Counted from the stretch's first letter, positions 6,827 through 14,640 are shown. The stretch: 27,963 bases of DNA from Limivivens sp034101475 (GCA_034101475.1 JAXEJQ010000102.1:1-27963), one strand, 5' to 3'. Translations and numbers: made by a program. The notes: generated by a model from the letters alone, not told the origin.

Positions 6827-7334
6827 CCTTTTTTCGTCCCTTTTGGAGAAATGCAAAGTCTTCTTCCTTGTAGCAGAAGAAAAACAGATACAGAAATACG
6901 GCAATGGACAGCACAACATAGCAGTCCGCCACATTAAAGACCGGAAAATCGATCAGTGAAAAGTAAAAAAAGTCAATGACATATCCCCGCCAAATCCGAT
7001 CAATCATGTTTCCCACAGCTCCAGCGCACAGGCCGATGCAGACCATTCTGAGCGGCCGGTACTTTCCGGACAGTGGAAGCCTGTAATACAAAAATAAAAG
7101 AGCCAGAAACACCACAAGGCTTCCGATCATAAAAATCCACCTGCTGTCCGCGAAAAGCCCAAAGGCCGCTCCCCGATTCTCCACGTACTCCAGTTCAAAG
7201 ACGCCGGGAATCAGCATGACAGAGGCCTGACCTCTGAGCCTGGTGAAGGCCAGATACTTTGTAAACTGATCAATCACGGTCAAAAGGATCACCGCCAGCA
7301 TTCCGGACAGTGCAGACAGGCCTTTTTTACTCAT
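6816..7334 (-). CDS. lspA: Lipoprotein signal peptidase (signal peptidase II)
   Basis: This 172-residue, four-helix membrane aspartyl protease cleaves the signal peptide of diacylated prolipoproteins before the lipobox Cys. The two catalytic aspartates are in VGNMIDRIW (D112) and FNVADCYV (D137). Conserved D22 (IDQFTKY) and VENRGAAFG (51-59) are also present. The start at ATG 7334 has GAGG 6 bases upstream, inside the aroB end (8-bp overlap). Its position in an operon with sepF, ylmH and an RluA-family synthase fits the common Firmicutes arrangement. Confidence 0.96.
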   Translation of the reverse strand: MSKKGLSALSGMLAVILLTVIDQFTKYLAFTRLRGQASVMLIPGVFELEYVENRGAAFGLFADSRWIFMIGSLVVFLALLFLYYRLPLSGKYRPLRMVCIGLCAGAVGNMIDRIWRGYVIDFFYFSLIDFPVFNVADCYVVLSIAVFLYLFFFCYKEEDFAFLQKGRKKDEN

Positions 7335-8448
7335 AAGCAGCCTCTTCATCCCGGAAGTAGCGGATCGCCGCCAGCATCTCCTCATCCGTTACTGTGCTGT
7401 CCAGAAATGCCTTCCCGATTTTTTTCAGCAGAACGAACTTAATCTGGCCATGCTCCATCTTTTTGTCCGAGCGGCTGGCAGCCAGAATCTCCTCCGGATC
7501 CAGTCCGGAAAAAGAAATCGGCAGATCAAATCCCACATTCATATCCCGGATTTCGAAAAATTCTTCCGTGGAAATCAGTTCTCGCTTCCAGGAAATATGA
7601 GCAGCCATCAGATAGCCCAGAGCAATGCACTGCCCGTGAAGCATCCGGAACTGCATCTGCTTTTCAATGGCATGCCCCAGCGTATGGCCGAAATTCAGCA
7701 GTGCCCGGTCGCCCTTTTCCGTGGGATCCTTCTCGACCACCGCACGCTTGATCCGGCAGCTCTGCTCCACCATCTTCCGCAGAACCGTAAGGTCCCTCTC
7801 CTGAATCTCTGACATGTTGTTAATGCACCACTCATAATAAGCCGCATCCCTGATCAGGCCATGTTTCAGGATCTCGCCCATCCCACAGGCAAACTGTTCA
7901 TCGGAAAGAGTTTTCAGAGCTGCCAGATTCATATACACCATTTTAGGCTGGTGAAAGGCTCCCACCATATTTTTGTAGCTGTCAAAATCCACACCGGTTT
8001 TTCCGCCGATGCTACTGTCTACCTGAGCCAGCAGGCTGGTGGGCAGCTGGATGAAATCAATCCCCCGCAGGTAGGTGGCTGCAGCATAGCCGGTGAGGTC
8101 ACCGGTCACTCCGCCGCCCAGGGCCGCCAGCAGGTCCTTCCGGTCAAAATGTGCAAGGATCAGCTTTTCATACAGCGCCCGGACCGTATCCAGGGTTTTG
8201 CTGGACTCTCCGGCAGGAAAAACAAAGGAAATCACCGTATCAAAAGCATCCTTCAGAATCTCCTCCACCTGTCCGCCGTAGAGCTCCCAGACATTGCTGT
8301 CCGCAACAATACAGACCTTTCGCCTGTCCGGCTCCAGCTCCGGCAGATACTCCTTCAGCCTGTCGTAGGATTCCTCAAGGTAAATCGTATAGGCCGACTT
8401 GCCGTCACATCGTACGGGAAGCCCTGTATTTTCTCTTTCTTCTTTCAT
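7327..8448 (-). CDS. aroB: 3-dehydroquinate synthase
   Basis: This 373-residue enzyme catalyses step 2 of the shikimate pathway (DAHP to 3-dehydroquinate), using NAD+ and a divalent metal. The NAD/substrate motif GGGVTGDLTGYAAATYLRG is intact. GGKTGVD follows, and the metal ligands are visible as E in MGEILKHG and the two His of FGHTLGHAIE. ATG 8448 is preceded by GAGGTG at good distance; an in-frame GTG at 8460 would overlap this Shine-Dalgarno. It lies between ylmH (11-bp gap) and lspA (8-bp overlap), so it is co-transcribed with cell-division and translation genes rather than with other aro genes. Confidence 0.97.
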   Translation of the reverse strand: MKEERENTGLPVRCDGKSAYTIYLEESYDRLKEYLPELEPDRRKVCIVADSNVWELYGGQVEEILKDAFDTVISFVFPAGESSKTLDTVRALYEKLILAHFDRKDLLAALGGGVTGDLTGYAAATYLRGIDFIQLPTSLLAQVDSSIGGKTGVDFDSYKNMVGAFHQPKMVYMNLAALKTLSDEQFACGMGEILKHGLIRDAAYYEWCINNMSEIQERDLTVLRKMVEQSCRIKRAVVEKDPTEKGDRALLNFGHTLGHAIEKQMQFRMLHGQCIALGYLMAAHISWKRELISTEEFFEIRDMNVGFDLPISFSGLDPEEILAASRSDKKMEHGQIKFVLLKKIGKAFLDSTVTDEEMLAAIRYFRDEEAAYE

Positions 8449-8459
8449 AAGACACCTCA

Positions 8460-9215
8460 CTATTGGTATTTTTCGATTTTTATAAAATAACGGCCCTTGC
8501 GAGACTGGGAGCCAACCTCCAGGAAACGGAAACGGCCGGTTCCCCGCAGTGAAATCAGATCTCCCTCCCGAAGCTGGTGACCGTTGGAGGTCACCAGACG
8601 TCCATTGACAAAAACCCGTCCTTCTTCAATGGACGAAATCAGACTGCTCCTGGATGCCCTGCAGGCCACAGCCAGAACACTGTCCAGACGCACAGAAGAA
8701 ACTGTTCCGGTAATCACCTCCGTCTTCAGCGATGCCTGGATCCCGCTGCTGTCACAGCGCTCACAGAGAACGGAAGTGTGCCGCACCCTGGTGAGTTCCC
8801 GGCACAGAAAATCTGCCATGGACTCGGTGCAGAACATCCATGCCTCTTTTTCCCCTGTTAAAATATCCCCGGTTTTGCTGCGGTCAATACCAAGATTCAG
8901 AACTGCCCCCAGATAATCCCGATGATTCAGGTCCTCCGCAAATTTCCGGTTCAGCGGACGGATCCGCAGACAGGCGATGGGATAATCCCATGTAAAGAGA
9001 AGAGCATCAGGGATAAAGGCTGCCATCTGACGCTCTGCATGCTCATAACCGCCAAAGGTTTTCCATTTTACGAAGGAAAACCTTTGTTCATATGTATGAA
9101 AAATATTCAATTCATTCAGATTCAGAAAATCGGTGAAGGTCACAATGGAGCGCTGATCCGCAATCCGCGCCAGATCCACCAGATGCTTCTGAAAAAGTGC
9201 TTCTTCCTGATTCAT
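8460..9215 (-). CDS. ylmH: YlmH-family S4-domain RNA-binding protein
   Basis: This 251-residue protein matches YlmH: an N-terminal region with FLNLNELNIFHTYE and GGYEHAERQMAAFIPD, a middle part with LGAVLNLGIDRSKTGDI, and a C-terminal S4 RNA-binding domain (about 175-235, RLDSVLAVACRASRSSLISS ... GRVFVNGRLVTSNGHQLREGD). YlmH homologues act on stalled 50S ribosomal subunits and also sit in division clusters. The start ATG has AGGA 7 bases upstream. It is 9 bp downstream of sepF. Confidence 0.94.
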   Translation of the reverse strand: MNQEEALFQKHLVDLARIADQRSIVTFTDFLNLNELNIFHTYEQRFSFVKWKTFGGYEHAERQMAAFIPDALLFTWDYPIACLRIRPLNRKFAEDLNHRDYLGAVLNLGIDRSKTGDILTGEKEAWMFCTESMADFLCRELTRVRHTSVLCERCDSSGIQASLKTEVITGTVSSVRLDSVLAVACRASRSSLISSIEEGRVFVNGRLVTSNGHQLREGDLISLRGTGRFRFLEVGSQSRKGRYFIKIEKYQ

Positions 9216-9224
9216 AACGGATTC

Positions 9225-9827
9225 CTAGTAGTTGGTATGCATACTCGGGACGTCGAAAGCCCCGTTTAAAATCTCCTGAATATCCCCGGACACATCCACA
9301 GACGCAGGCGTAATGATGAAAATATAGCTGCTGATTTTCTGCAGGCCGCCGCCGATGGCGAAGCAGGAACCGGAGGAAAAATCGATGATTCTCTGAGCAA
9401 TATCCAGATCCAGTCCTTCCATATTCAGCAGAACCGTACAATTGTCCAGCAGAGTTTCTGTAATCTCTCTGGCATCCTCCATGGACTTCGGTTTAATCAC
9501 ACAGACCTCCATGCCATTCCCGCTGCGCTTGGGACGAATGGGGGAAATCTTGCTTCCGGAAGCAGCCGGCTGTTTGGTCGGCGTGCTCTGGCGTGTCTGC
9601 TTTGGCTGGAACTTGCTGGTTTTTGGTTTTTTCTCGGTCTTTACCGTATCTACATTGTCATAGCCGAAATCGTCCATTTCTTCTTCATCATCATCCAGCT
9701 TCTTAAAAAAACGCTTTTTCGGGCGGGTTTCTTCGTAATCATCTATCTCATCATCCAGAAATTCTTCATCATCAAATCCATCATCATTCAACTTCATTGC
9801 GTTTAAGAATTTGTCCAATACTCCCAT
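9225..9827 (-). CDS. sepF: Cell division protein SepF
   Basis: This 200-residue FtsZ-binding protein bundles FtsZ filaments and tethers the Z ring to the membrane. The N-terminal MGVLDKFLNAMKL is the amphipathic membrane anchor. A very acidic linker (about 15-60) and a basic, Pro/Thr-rich linker (60-100) follow. The conserved SepF fold (about 105-192) includes VIKPKSMEDAREITETLL, LNMEGLDLDIAQRIIDFSSG and IGGGLQKISSYIFIITPASV. The start is preceded by AGGAGA. It lies 19 bp after yggS, the usual ylmE-ylmF order. Confidence 0.96.
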   Translation of the reverse strand: MGVLDKFLNAMKLNDDGFDDEEFLDDEIDDYEETRPKKRFFKKLDDDEEEMDDFGYDNVDTVKTEKKPKTSKFQPKQTRQSTPTKQPAASGSKISPIRPKRSGNGMEVCVIKPKSMEDAREITETLLDNCTVLLNMEGLDLDIAQRIIDFSSGSCFAIGGGLQKISSYIFIITPASVDVSGDIQEILNGAFDVPSMHTNY

Positions 9828-9846
9828 GTTTTATCTCCTATCTTTG

Positions 9847-10539
9847 TCATATCGTATACTGGCGCTCTCCGAAGATCCCCGTTCCCACGCGGACCATCGT
9901 AGCACCTTCTTCAATGGCGACCTGATAATCCCCGGTCATACCCATGCTCAAACTGCACATATTAACATTATCAATGTTTTTGCTTTTTATGTCAACATAT
10001 AATTTTCTTAATTTTTCAAAAACTATCCGATTATCTTCGGCATTTTCGACAAAGGGAGCAATTGTCATCAGGCCCTGGACAGAGATCCCGGGAAGCGGCG
10101 AAATCTGCCGGATAAAGGCCTCTGTTTCCGGAAGGGTTACGCCGAATTTACTGTCTTCTTCCGCCACATTCACCTCCACCAGAACCGGCATCCGGATTCC
10201 AAGCTTCACCGCTTCCTGGCTGACCTCCTCCGCCAGACGGAGGGAATCAATGGAGTGTATCATGCAGGCCCTGGGCACCACATATTTCACCTTATTTCTC
10301 TGCAAATGGCCAATCATATGCCAGTGAAGGTTTTTCGGCAGCACTTCATACTTTTCCTTCAGCTCCTGAGGTTTATTTTCTCCGAATTCAAGGATCCCTT
10401 CCGCCATCGCTTCCTCAATCATGGAAACCGGCTTGGTTTTGCTCACCGCAATCAGGGTAACTTCTTCTCTGGCACGGCCGCTTTTTTTACAGGCTTCCTG
10501 AATTCGCTGTTCTACTTCCAATAAATTTTCTTTTACCAT
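9847..10539 (-). CDS. yggS: YggS/YlmE-family PLP homeostasis protein
   Basis: This protein of about 230 residues is an alanine-racemase-fold PLP carrier involved in vitamin B6 and amino-acid homeostasis (PROSC/YggS family), with no known racemase activity. The PLP lysine lies in LIAVSKTKP (K34). Other conserved parts are EFGENKPQELKEKYE, WHMIGHLQRNKVKYV, VEVNVAEEDSKFGV, GLMTIAPF, LSMGMTGDYQVAIEEGATMVRVG and the C-terminal IFGERQY. I prefer ATG 10539, which aligns with the usual family N-terminus; an in-frame GTG at 10548 is closer to the upstream GGAAG, so the start is not settled. It lies between the HlyD-like gene (55-bp gap) and sepF. Confidence 0.93.
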   Translation of the reverse strand: MVKENLLEVEQRIQEACKKSGRAREEVTLIAVSKTKPVSMIEEAMAEGILEFGENKPQELKEKYEVLPKNLHWHMIGHLQRNKVKYVVPRACMIHSIDSLRLAEEVSQEAVKLGIRMPVLVEVNVAEEDSKFGVTLPETEAFIRQISPLPGISVQGLMTIAPFVENAEDNRIVFEKLRKLYVDIKSKNIDNVNMCSLSMGMTGDYQVAIEEGATMVRVGTGIFGERQYTI

Positions 10540-10594
10540 GGTGTTCACTCACTTCCATCTTGAAATCAGCATCAAATAATCAAATCCGCTGGCG

Positions 10595-11992
10595 TCAGAA
10601 CACAATTTCTTCATCATTTACCGTGGAAGCGTCCAGAGCGATATGATCATACTGGGACAAACCATAAGTGGATCCTTCTTCCACAATGCAGTATTCCTCA
10701 TTCTGATCAATGATCGAAATCTCCCGGAACACGGCATAGCCTTTATTGATATTGTAAACGCCCTGCAGGGACTGCACCTCGGAAACCAGAAAACGTTTGG
10801 TGGAATTCGGCATTACCACACAGTCACCCTCTTTGAAAAGGCTGACATCCACCAGAAAATCGTCATCCGTCTGGTCATACAGCGTCGCCGTAATGGTCTT
10901 CTGAACAGCAGAGCCGTCTATGGCATAGGTTTCCTTGATCATCCGCACCTCGTTGGGACTTTCTTCATTATAGGTACAGTATTCTTTGGGAATCTTAAAA
11001 AAGCTCTTTTTGGCAATGGCGCTTGTGGGAATCTTTAATCCGGTTTTCTGATTCAGCAGAAGCTCAATCTCCACAAAACGGTCAGAGCTGAAACGGATCA
11101 CTGAATTTTTCAGCACCAGATCTCCGTAATAAGAGCCTTCGTTCTGCAAAATTGAAAAGTTGGCATAAAAAACCGAACCATCTTTCTGAAAACGAAATTT
11201 CACTGTGGAAAGGTCTGCCAGATCCGTGGCGGTTTTCTGATCCAGCGGAATCATCAGATGCCAGGTTTCATCTGTCACCAGCTTATAAATCGCATCACCG
11301 CTCCTGACCGTGGTATTCAGGCGCAGATTCTCTTTTTTATAATTCTTCTGATCAAAATCCGCAGCTGTCACGGTCTCCGGCGTCTTATCCTCATATCCGT
11401 CCGTGGACAGCACCAGAATGCCTTCCGCAGGCGCTGTGCAGAGATTCAGCAGGCTGGAAATATGCGCCGCCTCATCCGCACTGGTCAGTGCTTCCTCGCT
11501 GGTAAGCTCCATAATCGCCCCTTCCAGATCTGCTTTAAAATTGTAAACATTCTGGAAATTCTCCTGGCGATAGGATTTCACAAAAGACGCCATCTTCTGC
11601 CGCAGATAACTCAGGCTCTCCTCATCCAGGGTGGAGCTCCCGTCCCCTGCCGCGCTGCTGGAAGAAATCTCCTGGATTCTCCCACCCTGATCAATAGAAC
11701 AGATGCTGTTCCCTTTTCCTGCTTTACTGCCTTCCCTGGCATAGTAAGTAACCGTTCCGGATTCCTCCGCGCGGACAATTGTTTCTGATTTTAATGCCAG
11801 TGCCGTAAACCGGTAATTTCCGGACAGGGACCCTTCTGTAACCTCATAAGGCGTGACATGGGTGGAGGTCAGATAAAGGAACAGGCAGATTACCATATAA
11901 ATAAACAGAATGCCGAAAAGAACCGTACCAATATTAAAAAAGGATACTCTTTTGTATGGAATAATTTTCTTTGATTTTTTTTGTTTCTGCAA
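10595..11992 (-). CDS. HlyD-family adaptor-like membrane protein
   Basis: This is a single-pass membrane protein of about 465 residues with a large extracytoplasmic part. The N-terminus is strongly basic (QKQKKSKKIIPYKR), followed by one membrane helix (about 19-42). A biotinyl-lipoyl-like beta segment comes next (IVRAEESGTVTYYAREGSKAG, with GILVLSTDGYED on the far side of a helical hairpin), and then beta-barrel-like regions (KIPTSAIAKKSFFKIPKEY is typical of HlyD/MFP C-termini). No ATPase or permease is adjacent. No ATG lies near the N-terminus; TTG 11992 is the best start because AGGAGG lies 8 bases upstream and a good promoter lies just beyond. A partner for export, or a role in envelope or division, is unproven. 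Confidence 0.82.
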   Translation of the reverse strand: MQKQKKSKKIIPYKRVSFFNIGTVLFGILFIYMVICLFLYLTSTHVTPYEVTEGSLSGNYRFTALALKSETIVRAEESGTVTYYAREGSKAGKGNSICSIDQGGRIQEISSSSAAGDGSSTLDEESLSYLRQKMASFVKSYRQENFQNVYNFKADLEGAIMELTSEEALTSADEAAHISSLLNLCTAPAEGILVLSTDGYEDKTPETVTAADFDQKNYKKENLRLNTTVRSGDAIYKLVTDETWHLMIPLDQKTATDLADLSTVKFRFQKDGSVFYANFSILQNEGSYYGDLVLKNSVIRFSSDRFVEIELLLNQKTGLKIPTSAIAKKSFFKIPKEYCTYNEESPNEVRMIKETYAIDGSAVQKTITATLYDQTDDDFLVDVSLFKEGDCVVMPNSTKRFLVSEVQSLQGVYNINKGYAVFREISIIDQNEEYCIVEEGSTYGLSQYDHIALDASTVNDEEIVF

Positions 11993-12014
11993 TCTTGGTT
12001 CCTCCTCTCTGCGT

Positions 12015-12043
12015 ATTTTATCACGTTTCTGACAGCAGGACAA
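12015..12043 (-). promoter_or_regulatory. Promoter of the HlyD-like/yggS/sepF/aroB operon
   Basis: On the minus strand TTGTCC (complement of 12038-12043), a 17-bp spacer and TAAAAT (complement of 12015-12020) are present, with an extended -10 TGA. Transcription would start near 12008, only about 16 nt before the TTG start, with AGGAGG in between. A plus-strand promoter for the DUF378 gene (TATAAA at 12054-12059, poor -35) lies back to back with it. Confidence 0.6.
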
Positions 12044-12103
12044 CAATGTTTTGTATAAAAAGCAGATTCGCGGTAAAACTAAAACCAGCAAAGGAGGTAA
12101 AAC

Positions 12104-12322
12104 ATGAATATGAAATGTATCGATTACACTTGCCTGACTCTCGGAATCATAGGTGCGGTGAACTGGGGACTGATCGGATTTTTCCGTTTGGATCTGGTTG
12201 CGTTTCTGTTTGGAGATATGACCTGGATTTCCAGGATCATCTACGCTCTGGTAGGACTGGCCGGTCTTTACATGCTGAGCCTGTATGGTCGAATCGGACA
12301 GGCTATGGATGAGGCATCCTGA
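12104..12322 (+). CDS. DUF378 (YuzA-like) small membrane protein
   Basis: This 72-residue protein has two membrane helices (about 10-33 and 43-62). The family signature is LGIIGAVNWGLIGFF with an Asn-Trp-Gly core, followed by ISRIIYALVGLAGLYMLSLY. The function of DUF378/YuzA proteins is unknown. A strong AAAGGAGG lies 7 bases before ATG 12104. It is divergent from the HlyD-like gene. Confidence 0.92.
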   Translation: MNMKCIDYTCLTLGIIGAVNWGLIGFFRLDLVAFLFGDMTWISRIIYALVGLAGLYMLSLYGRIGQAMDEAS

Positions 12323-12339
12323 GAACTTCAGGAAAAATT

Positions 12340-12377
12340 TCTGTCACAGGAAAGCCCATTGGCTCTCCTGTGACAGA
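12340..12377. terminator. Hairpin downstream of the DUF378 gene
   Basis: A 12-bp stem (12340-12351 with 12366-12377, TCTGTCACAGGA / TCCTGTGACAGA) has a loop containing AGCC/GGCT. It follows the DUF378 stop. The T-run (AATTTTTCC) is on the minus-strand side, so it may act in both directions or mainly as a barrier for minus-strand read-through. Confidence 0.55.
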
Positions 12378-12474
12378 GGCAAGATATGCTTTGCGTATCT
12401 TGTCCTGTTCAGCGGTCGTCAAATGTCCATTCGTACAAGCACGATGTCCATTTTCCTCGTCGCCATGACAGAAA

Positions 12475-12509
12475 AAGACTGCTGCATGAAGCATTCCAGC
12501 AGCAGTCTT
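12475..12509 (-). terminator. Rho-independent terminator of the P-loop gene
   Basis: An 11-bp stem AAGACTGCTGC (12475-12485) pairs with GCAGCAGTCTT (12499-12509). On the minus strand it is directly followed by TTTTTC. It lies 8 bp after the stop of the P-loop gene. Confidence 0.85.
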
Positions 12510-12516
12510 CTATGTA

Positions 12517-12936
12517 TTACAATGAAATTACAACTTTAGATTTTGCGTATTCCGGCAAATCGTCCTCATCGAGTGAAATACTGATGACAAAGGTAATATG
12601 ATACTTCTCTCCAATGCTGTCCAGCTCAGCCAGTGCAGCTGTAACGTCAGCTCCTTCAAGATTCGCGATCTTCAGGAAGCTGTCCAGATAAACCTGCTCC
12701 AGATCATTGTCCTGTGAAAGGATACCATAAATGAAACCGACAAATTCGCTGGTATCTTTCAGAGCATATTCAGAAGTATCAATCAGACGAACCTTATTGT
12801 TCAGCTCATACATATGCTTGGAACTCTTGTCCAGATAAACGATGTTTCCGTGTGCTGTCTTGATTTCTGAATTTACCATTTCCAGCAGATACTTTGTCTT
12901 TCCCTTTCCCTTTTTGCCTGCGATGATTTTTATCAT
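12517..12936 (-). CDS. Small P-loop NTPase, function unknown
   Basis: This 139-residue protein consists of little more than an ATPase core. The Walker A motif is IIAGKKGKGKTKYLLEMV near the N-terminus (residues 3-20). VYLD in NIVYLDKSSKHMY and LEQVYLDSFLKI are candidate Walker B-type strands. The C-terminus ends in two beta strands (HITFVISISLDEDDLPEY, KVVISL). It resembles small RecA/KaiC-like proteins that databases of Clostridia often label as twitching-motility or ATP-binding proteins; no motility gene is nearby. ATG 12936 is chosen because AGGAGG lies 8 bases upstream. It has its own promoter and terminator, so it is a single-gene unit. Confidence 0.85.
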   Translation of the reverse strand: MIKIIAGKKGKGKTKYLLEMVNSEIKTAHGNIVYLDKSSKHMYELNNKVRLIDTSEYALKDTSEFVGFIYGILSQDNDLEQVYLDSFLKIANLEGADVTAALAELDSIGEKYHITFVISISLDEDDLPEYAKSKVVISL

Positions 12937-12970
12937 TGTAATCTCCTCCTTCAGTCTGTTCGACACAAGT

Positions 12971-13000
12971 ATTATAGGTCAATTATAATATGAATCTCAA
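12971..13000 (-). promoter_or_regulatory. Promoter of the small P-loop NTPase gene
   Basis: On the minus strand TTGAGA (complement of 12995-13000), an 18-bp spacer and a perfect TATAAT (complement of 12971-12976) lie about 35 bp upstream of the start. The T-tract just upstream (minus strand, GTTTTTTTGAG) may also mark the 3' end of the carboxypeptidase transcript, though its stem is very weak. Confidence 0.7.
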
Positions 13001-13013
13001 AAAAACACAACTA

Positions 13014-14060
13014 CTATTTGTTAGTTTTAGACAACAATTCATTCATCTCCTGATACAGCCCTTCTTTGGAAGGGGATTTCATGATAATCGAGATAAATGG
13101 CGTGCCGTATTTATTTTTGCTGTAAAGGCAGAGGCATGCGCCGGCTTCATCGGTGGTACCGGTCTTTCCGCCCACTACCTGAACATTCTTCGGCGGCGTG
13201 GCCTGATTGATGAAATAATGGTTGGTGGACTCCCAGACCACCTCCCTGCTTGTGCCATCCACATTGGATATCGTAATGTAATAATTGTGGCGGCCGATCA
13301 CATCCAGAAAGTCCGGATATTTCAGAGCTTCATGAAACATCAGATAAACGTCATAGACGGTAGTATAATGATCCTCATCCTGCAGACCATGGGGGTTTAC
13401 AAAATGGGTCTGTGTTGCACCGATTCTGGCTGCCTCCTGATTCATCAGCTCCACGAAGCCCTCCACGCTGCCGCCTACATACTGGGCAATGGTCATGGCA
13501 GCATCATTTCCGGAATTGATCATCAGACCGAAAATCAGCTCCCGTAAAGTCAGCTGGTCACCTGGATTAATGGCACAGACCGAAGATCCATACTCAATAT
13601 CCCGGCACTCCTGCCCAACTGTCACCACATCATCGGGGTTTCCGTATTTCAGCGCCACCAGGCAGGTCATAATCTTCGTAAGGCTGGCCGGATAACGTTT
13701 TTCATGAATCCCCTTCGCATAAAGGACTTCCCGGGAACCTTCATCAAAAATCCCTGCACTTGAAGATTCCAGAGAAAGACTGGCCGCATCCACATCCTCA
13801 TTGGAGACGCAGAGCTCCTGCGCGAAGCCGGAAGCGGTACCGTCCTCCGATTTGACCTGCTCCATTCCAAAAACCTGGCTGGTCCGGTCATAGGGCATCA
13901 TCAGCTCCAGCTCATGATCCCTGATCAGGAATACATAAACAGCAGCCATCAGCACAATCAGCAAAAGAAACAGAAGAACCAGGAAACGCCGAACAGCTTT
14001 CTGCTGCCGGATCCGTTCCTGCTCCCTTCTGCGGTTACGCGTATATCGGGTATTTTCCAT
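13014..14060 (-). CDS. D-alanyl-D-alanine carboxypeptidase (low-molecular-weight PBP)
   Basis: This 348-residue serine-type D-Ala-D-Ala carboxypeptidase (peptidase S11) removes the terminal D-Ala of peptidoglycan stem peptides outside the membrane. The N-terminus has many basic residues, then one membrane helix (about 26-46) acting as signal anchor. Catalytic motifs: SLTK (S126-K129), SGN (183-185) and KTG (299-301). The C-terminal part is shorter than in full DacA/DacF proteins. ATG 14060 has AGGA 8 bases upstream. It is the last gene of the rod-shape/Min operon, 38 bp after the mgsA homologue, consistent with a role in wall growth. Confidence 0.94.
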   Translation of the reverse strand: MENTRYTRNRRREQERIRQQKAVRRFLVLLFLLLIVLMAAVYVFLIRDHELELMMPYDRTSQVFGMEQVKSEDGTASGFAQELCVSNEDVDAASLSLESSSAGIFDEGSREVLYAKGIHEKRYPASLTKIMTCLVALKYGNPDDVVTVGQECRDIEYGSSVCAINPGDQLTLRELIFGLMINSGNDAAMTIAQYVGGSVEGFVELMNQEAARIGATQTHFVNPHGLQDEDHYTTVYDVYLMFHEALKYPDFLDVIGRHNYYITISNVDGTSREVVWESTNHYFINQATPPKNVQVVGGKTGTTDEAGACLCLYSKNKYGTPFISIIMKSPSKEGLYQEMNELLSKTNK

Positions 14061-14098
14061 ATTTTTGATCCTTTTCGCGGCTGTCCTTTTTCCGACAG

Positions 14099-14494
14099 TT
14101 ATTTATACATTTCACGCCACTCAAGGTCTCCTCTGTCCAGAGATTTAATCAGCAGCTCTGCCGTAGCCAGATTGGTAGCCAGCGGAATATTATGGGTATC
14201 GCAGAGCCGGAAAATATTTTTGATATCAGGCTCATGCTTTTTCGGTGACAGGGGATCCCGCAGGAAAATCATCAGGTCGATCTGGTTATTCTCGATCTGA
14301 GCCGCAAGCTGCTGGATTCCCCCAAGATGCCCGGCCAGAAACTTATAAATATTCAGATTCGTCACCTCTTCCACCAGCCTGCCGGTGGTAGCCGTGGCGT
14401 AAAGGTTGTTTTTACATAAAATTCCGCGGTACGCAATGCAGAAATTCTGCATTAATTTCTTCTTTGCATCATGTGCAACAAGACCTACATTCAT
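14099..14494 (-). CDS. mgsA: Methylglyoxal synthase homologue, catalytic Asp replaced
   Basis: This 131-residue protein aligns along the whole MgsA family, which converts dihydroxyacetone phosphate to methylglyoxal and phosphate. LVAHDAKKKLM (5-15), TATTGRL (34-40), FLRDPLSPKKHEPD (77-90) and IPLATNLATAELLI are conserved, including counterparts of E. coli H19, H98 and D101. However, the catalytic region usually written GPxGGDQQ reads GHLGGIQQ (55-62): the Asp equivalent to E. coli D71 is Ile60 (ATC, 14315-14317), and the Pro is His. True synthase activity is therefore doubtful. The start has AGGAGG 9 bases upstream. It lies between rodA and the carboxypeptidase in the morphogenesis operon. 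Confidence 0.88.
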   Translation of the reverse strand: MNVGLVAHDAKKKLMQNFCIAYRGILCKNNLYATATTGRLVEEVTNLNIYKFLAGHLGGIQQLAAQIENNQIDLMIFLRDPLSPKKHEPDIKNIFRLCDTHNIPLATNLATAELLIKSLDRGDLEWREMYK

Positions 14495-14559
14495 GAAATG
14501 ATACCTCCTTCAATTTATGTCCATTTGTATCTGTTCCGTACCTTCACAGATATAATGAG

Positions 14560-14640
14560 TTACCCGACAAATGAGCCTTCCGTCGATTTTTCCGTGCTGC
14601 GCACTTTCAAAATCGACGAAAACATTCGCAATTCGCTCAT
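14560..14640 (-). other. Structured intergenic element with a 26-codon ORF
   Basis: Between rodA and mgsA, nested inverted repeats form a long imperfect hairpin: ATGAGC/GCTCAT at the ends (14571-14576, 14635-14640), CGTCGATTTT/AAAATCGACG in the middle (14581-14590, 14609-14618) and GTGC/GCAC at the tip. The minus strand also contains a 26-codon ORF, ATG 14638-14640 to TAA 14560-14562, beginning MSELRMFSSI, with no good Shine-Dalgarno. No T-run makes it a standard terminator. It may be a dispersed REP-like repeat or an RNA processing/attenuation element. Confidence 0.5.

Noticed and set aside
11993..12091. N-terminal extension of the HlyD-like protein to 12091
   Set aside because: It would cover the promoter and the AGGAGG; the TTG at 11992 fits far better.
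12303..12494. 63-codon minus-strand frame between the DUF378 and P-loop genes
   Set aside because: It spans a terminator hairpin and part of another, overlaps the end of the DUF378 gene and has no ribosome binding site.
13000..13020. Terminator after the carboxypeptidase gene
   Set aside because: There is a seven-T tract on the minus strand, but only a 4-bp stem upstream; too weak to list separately.
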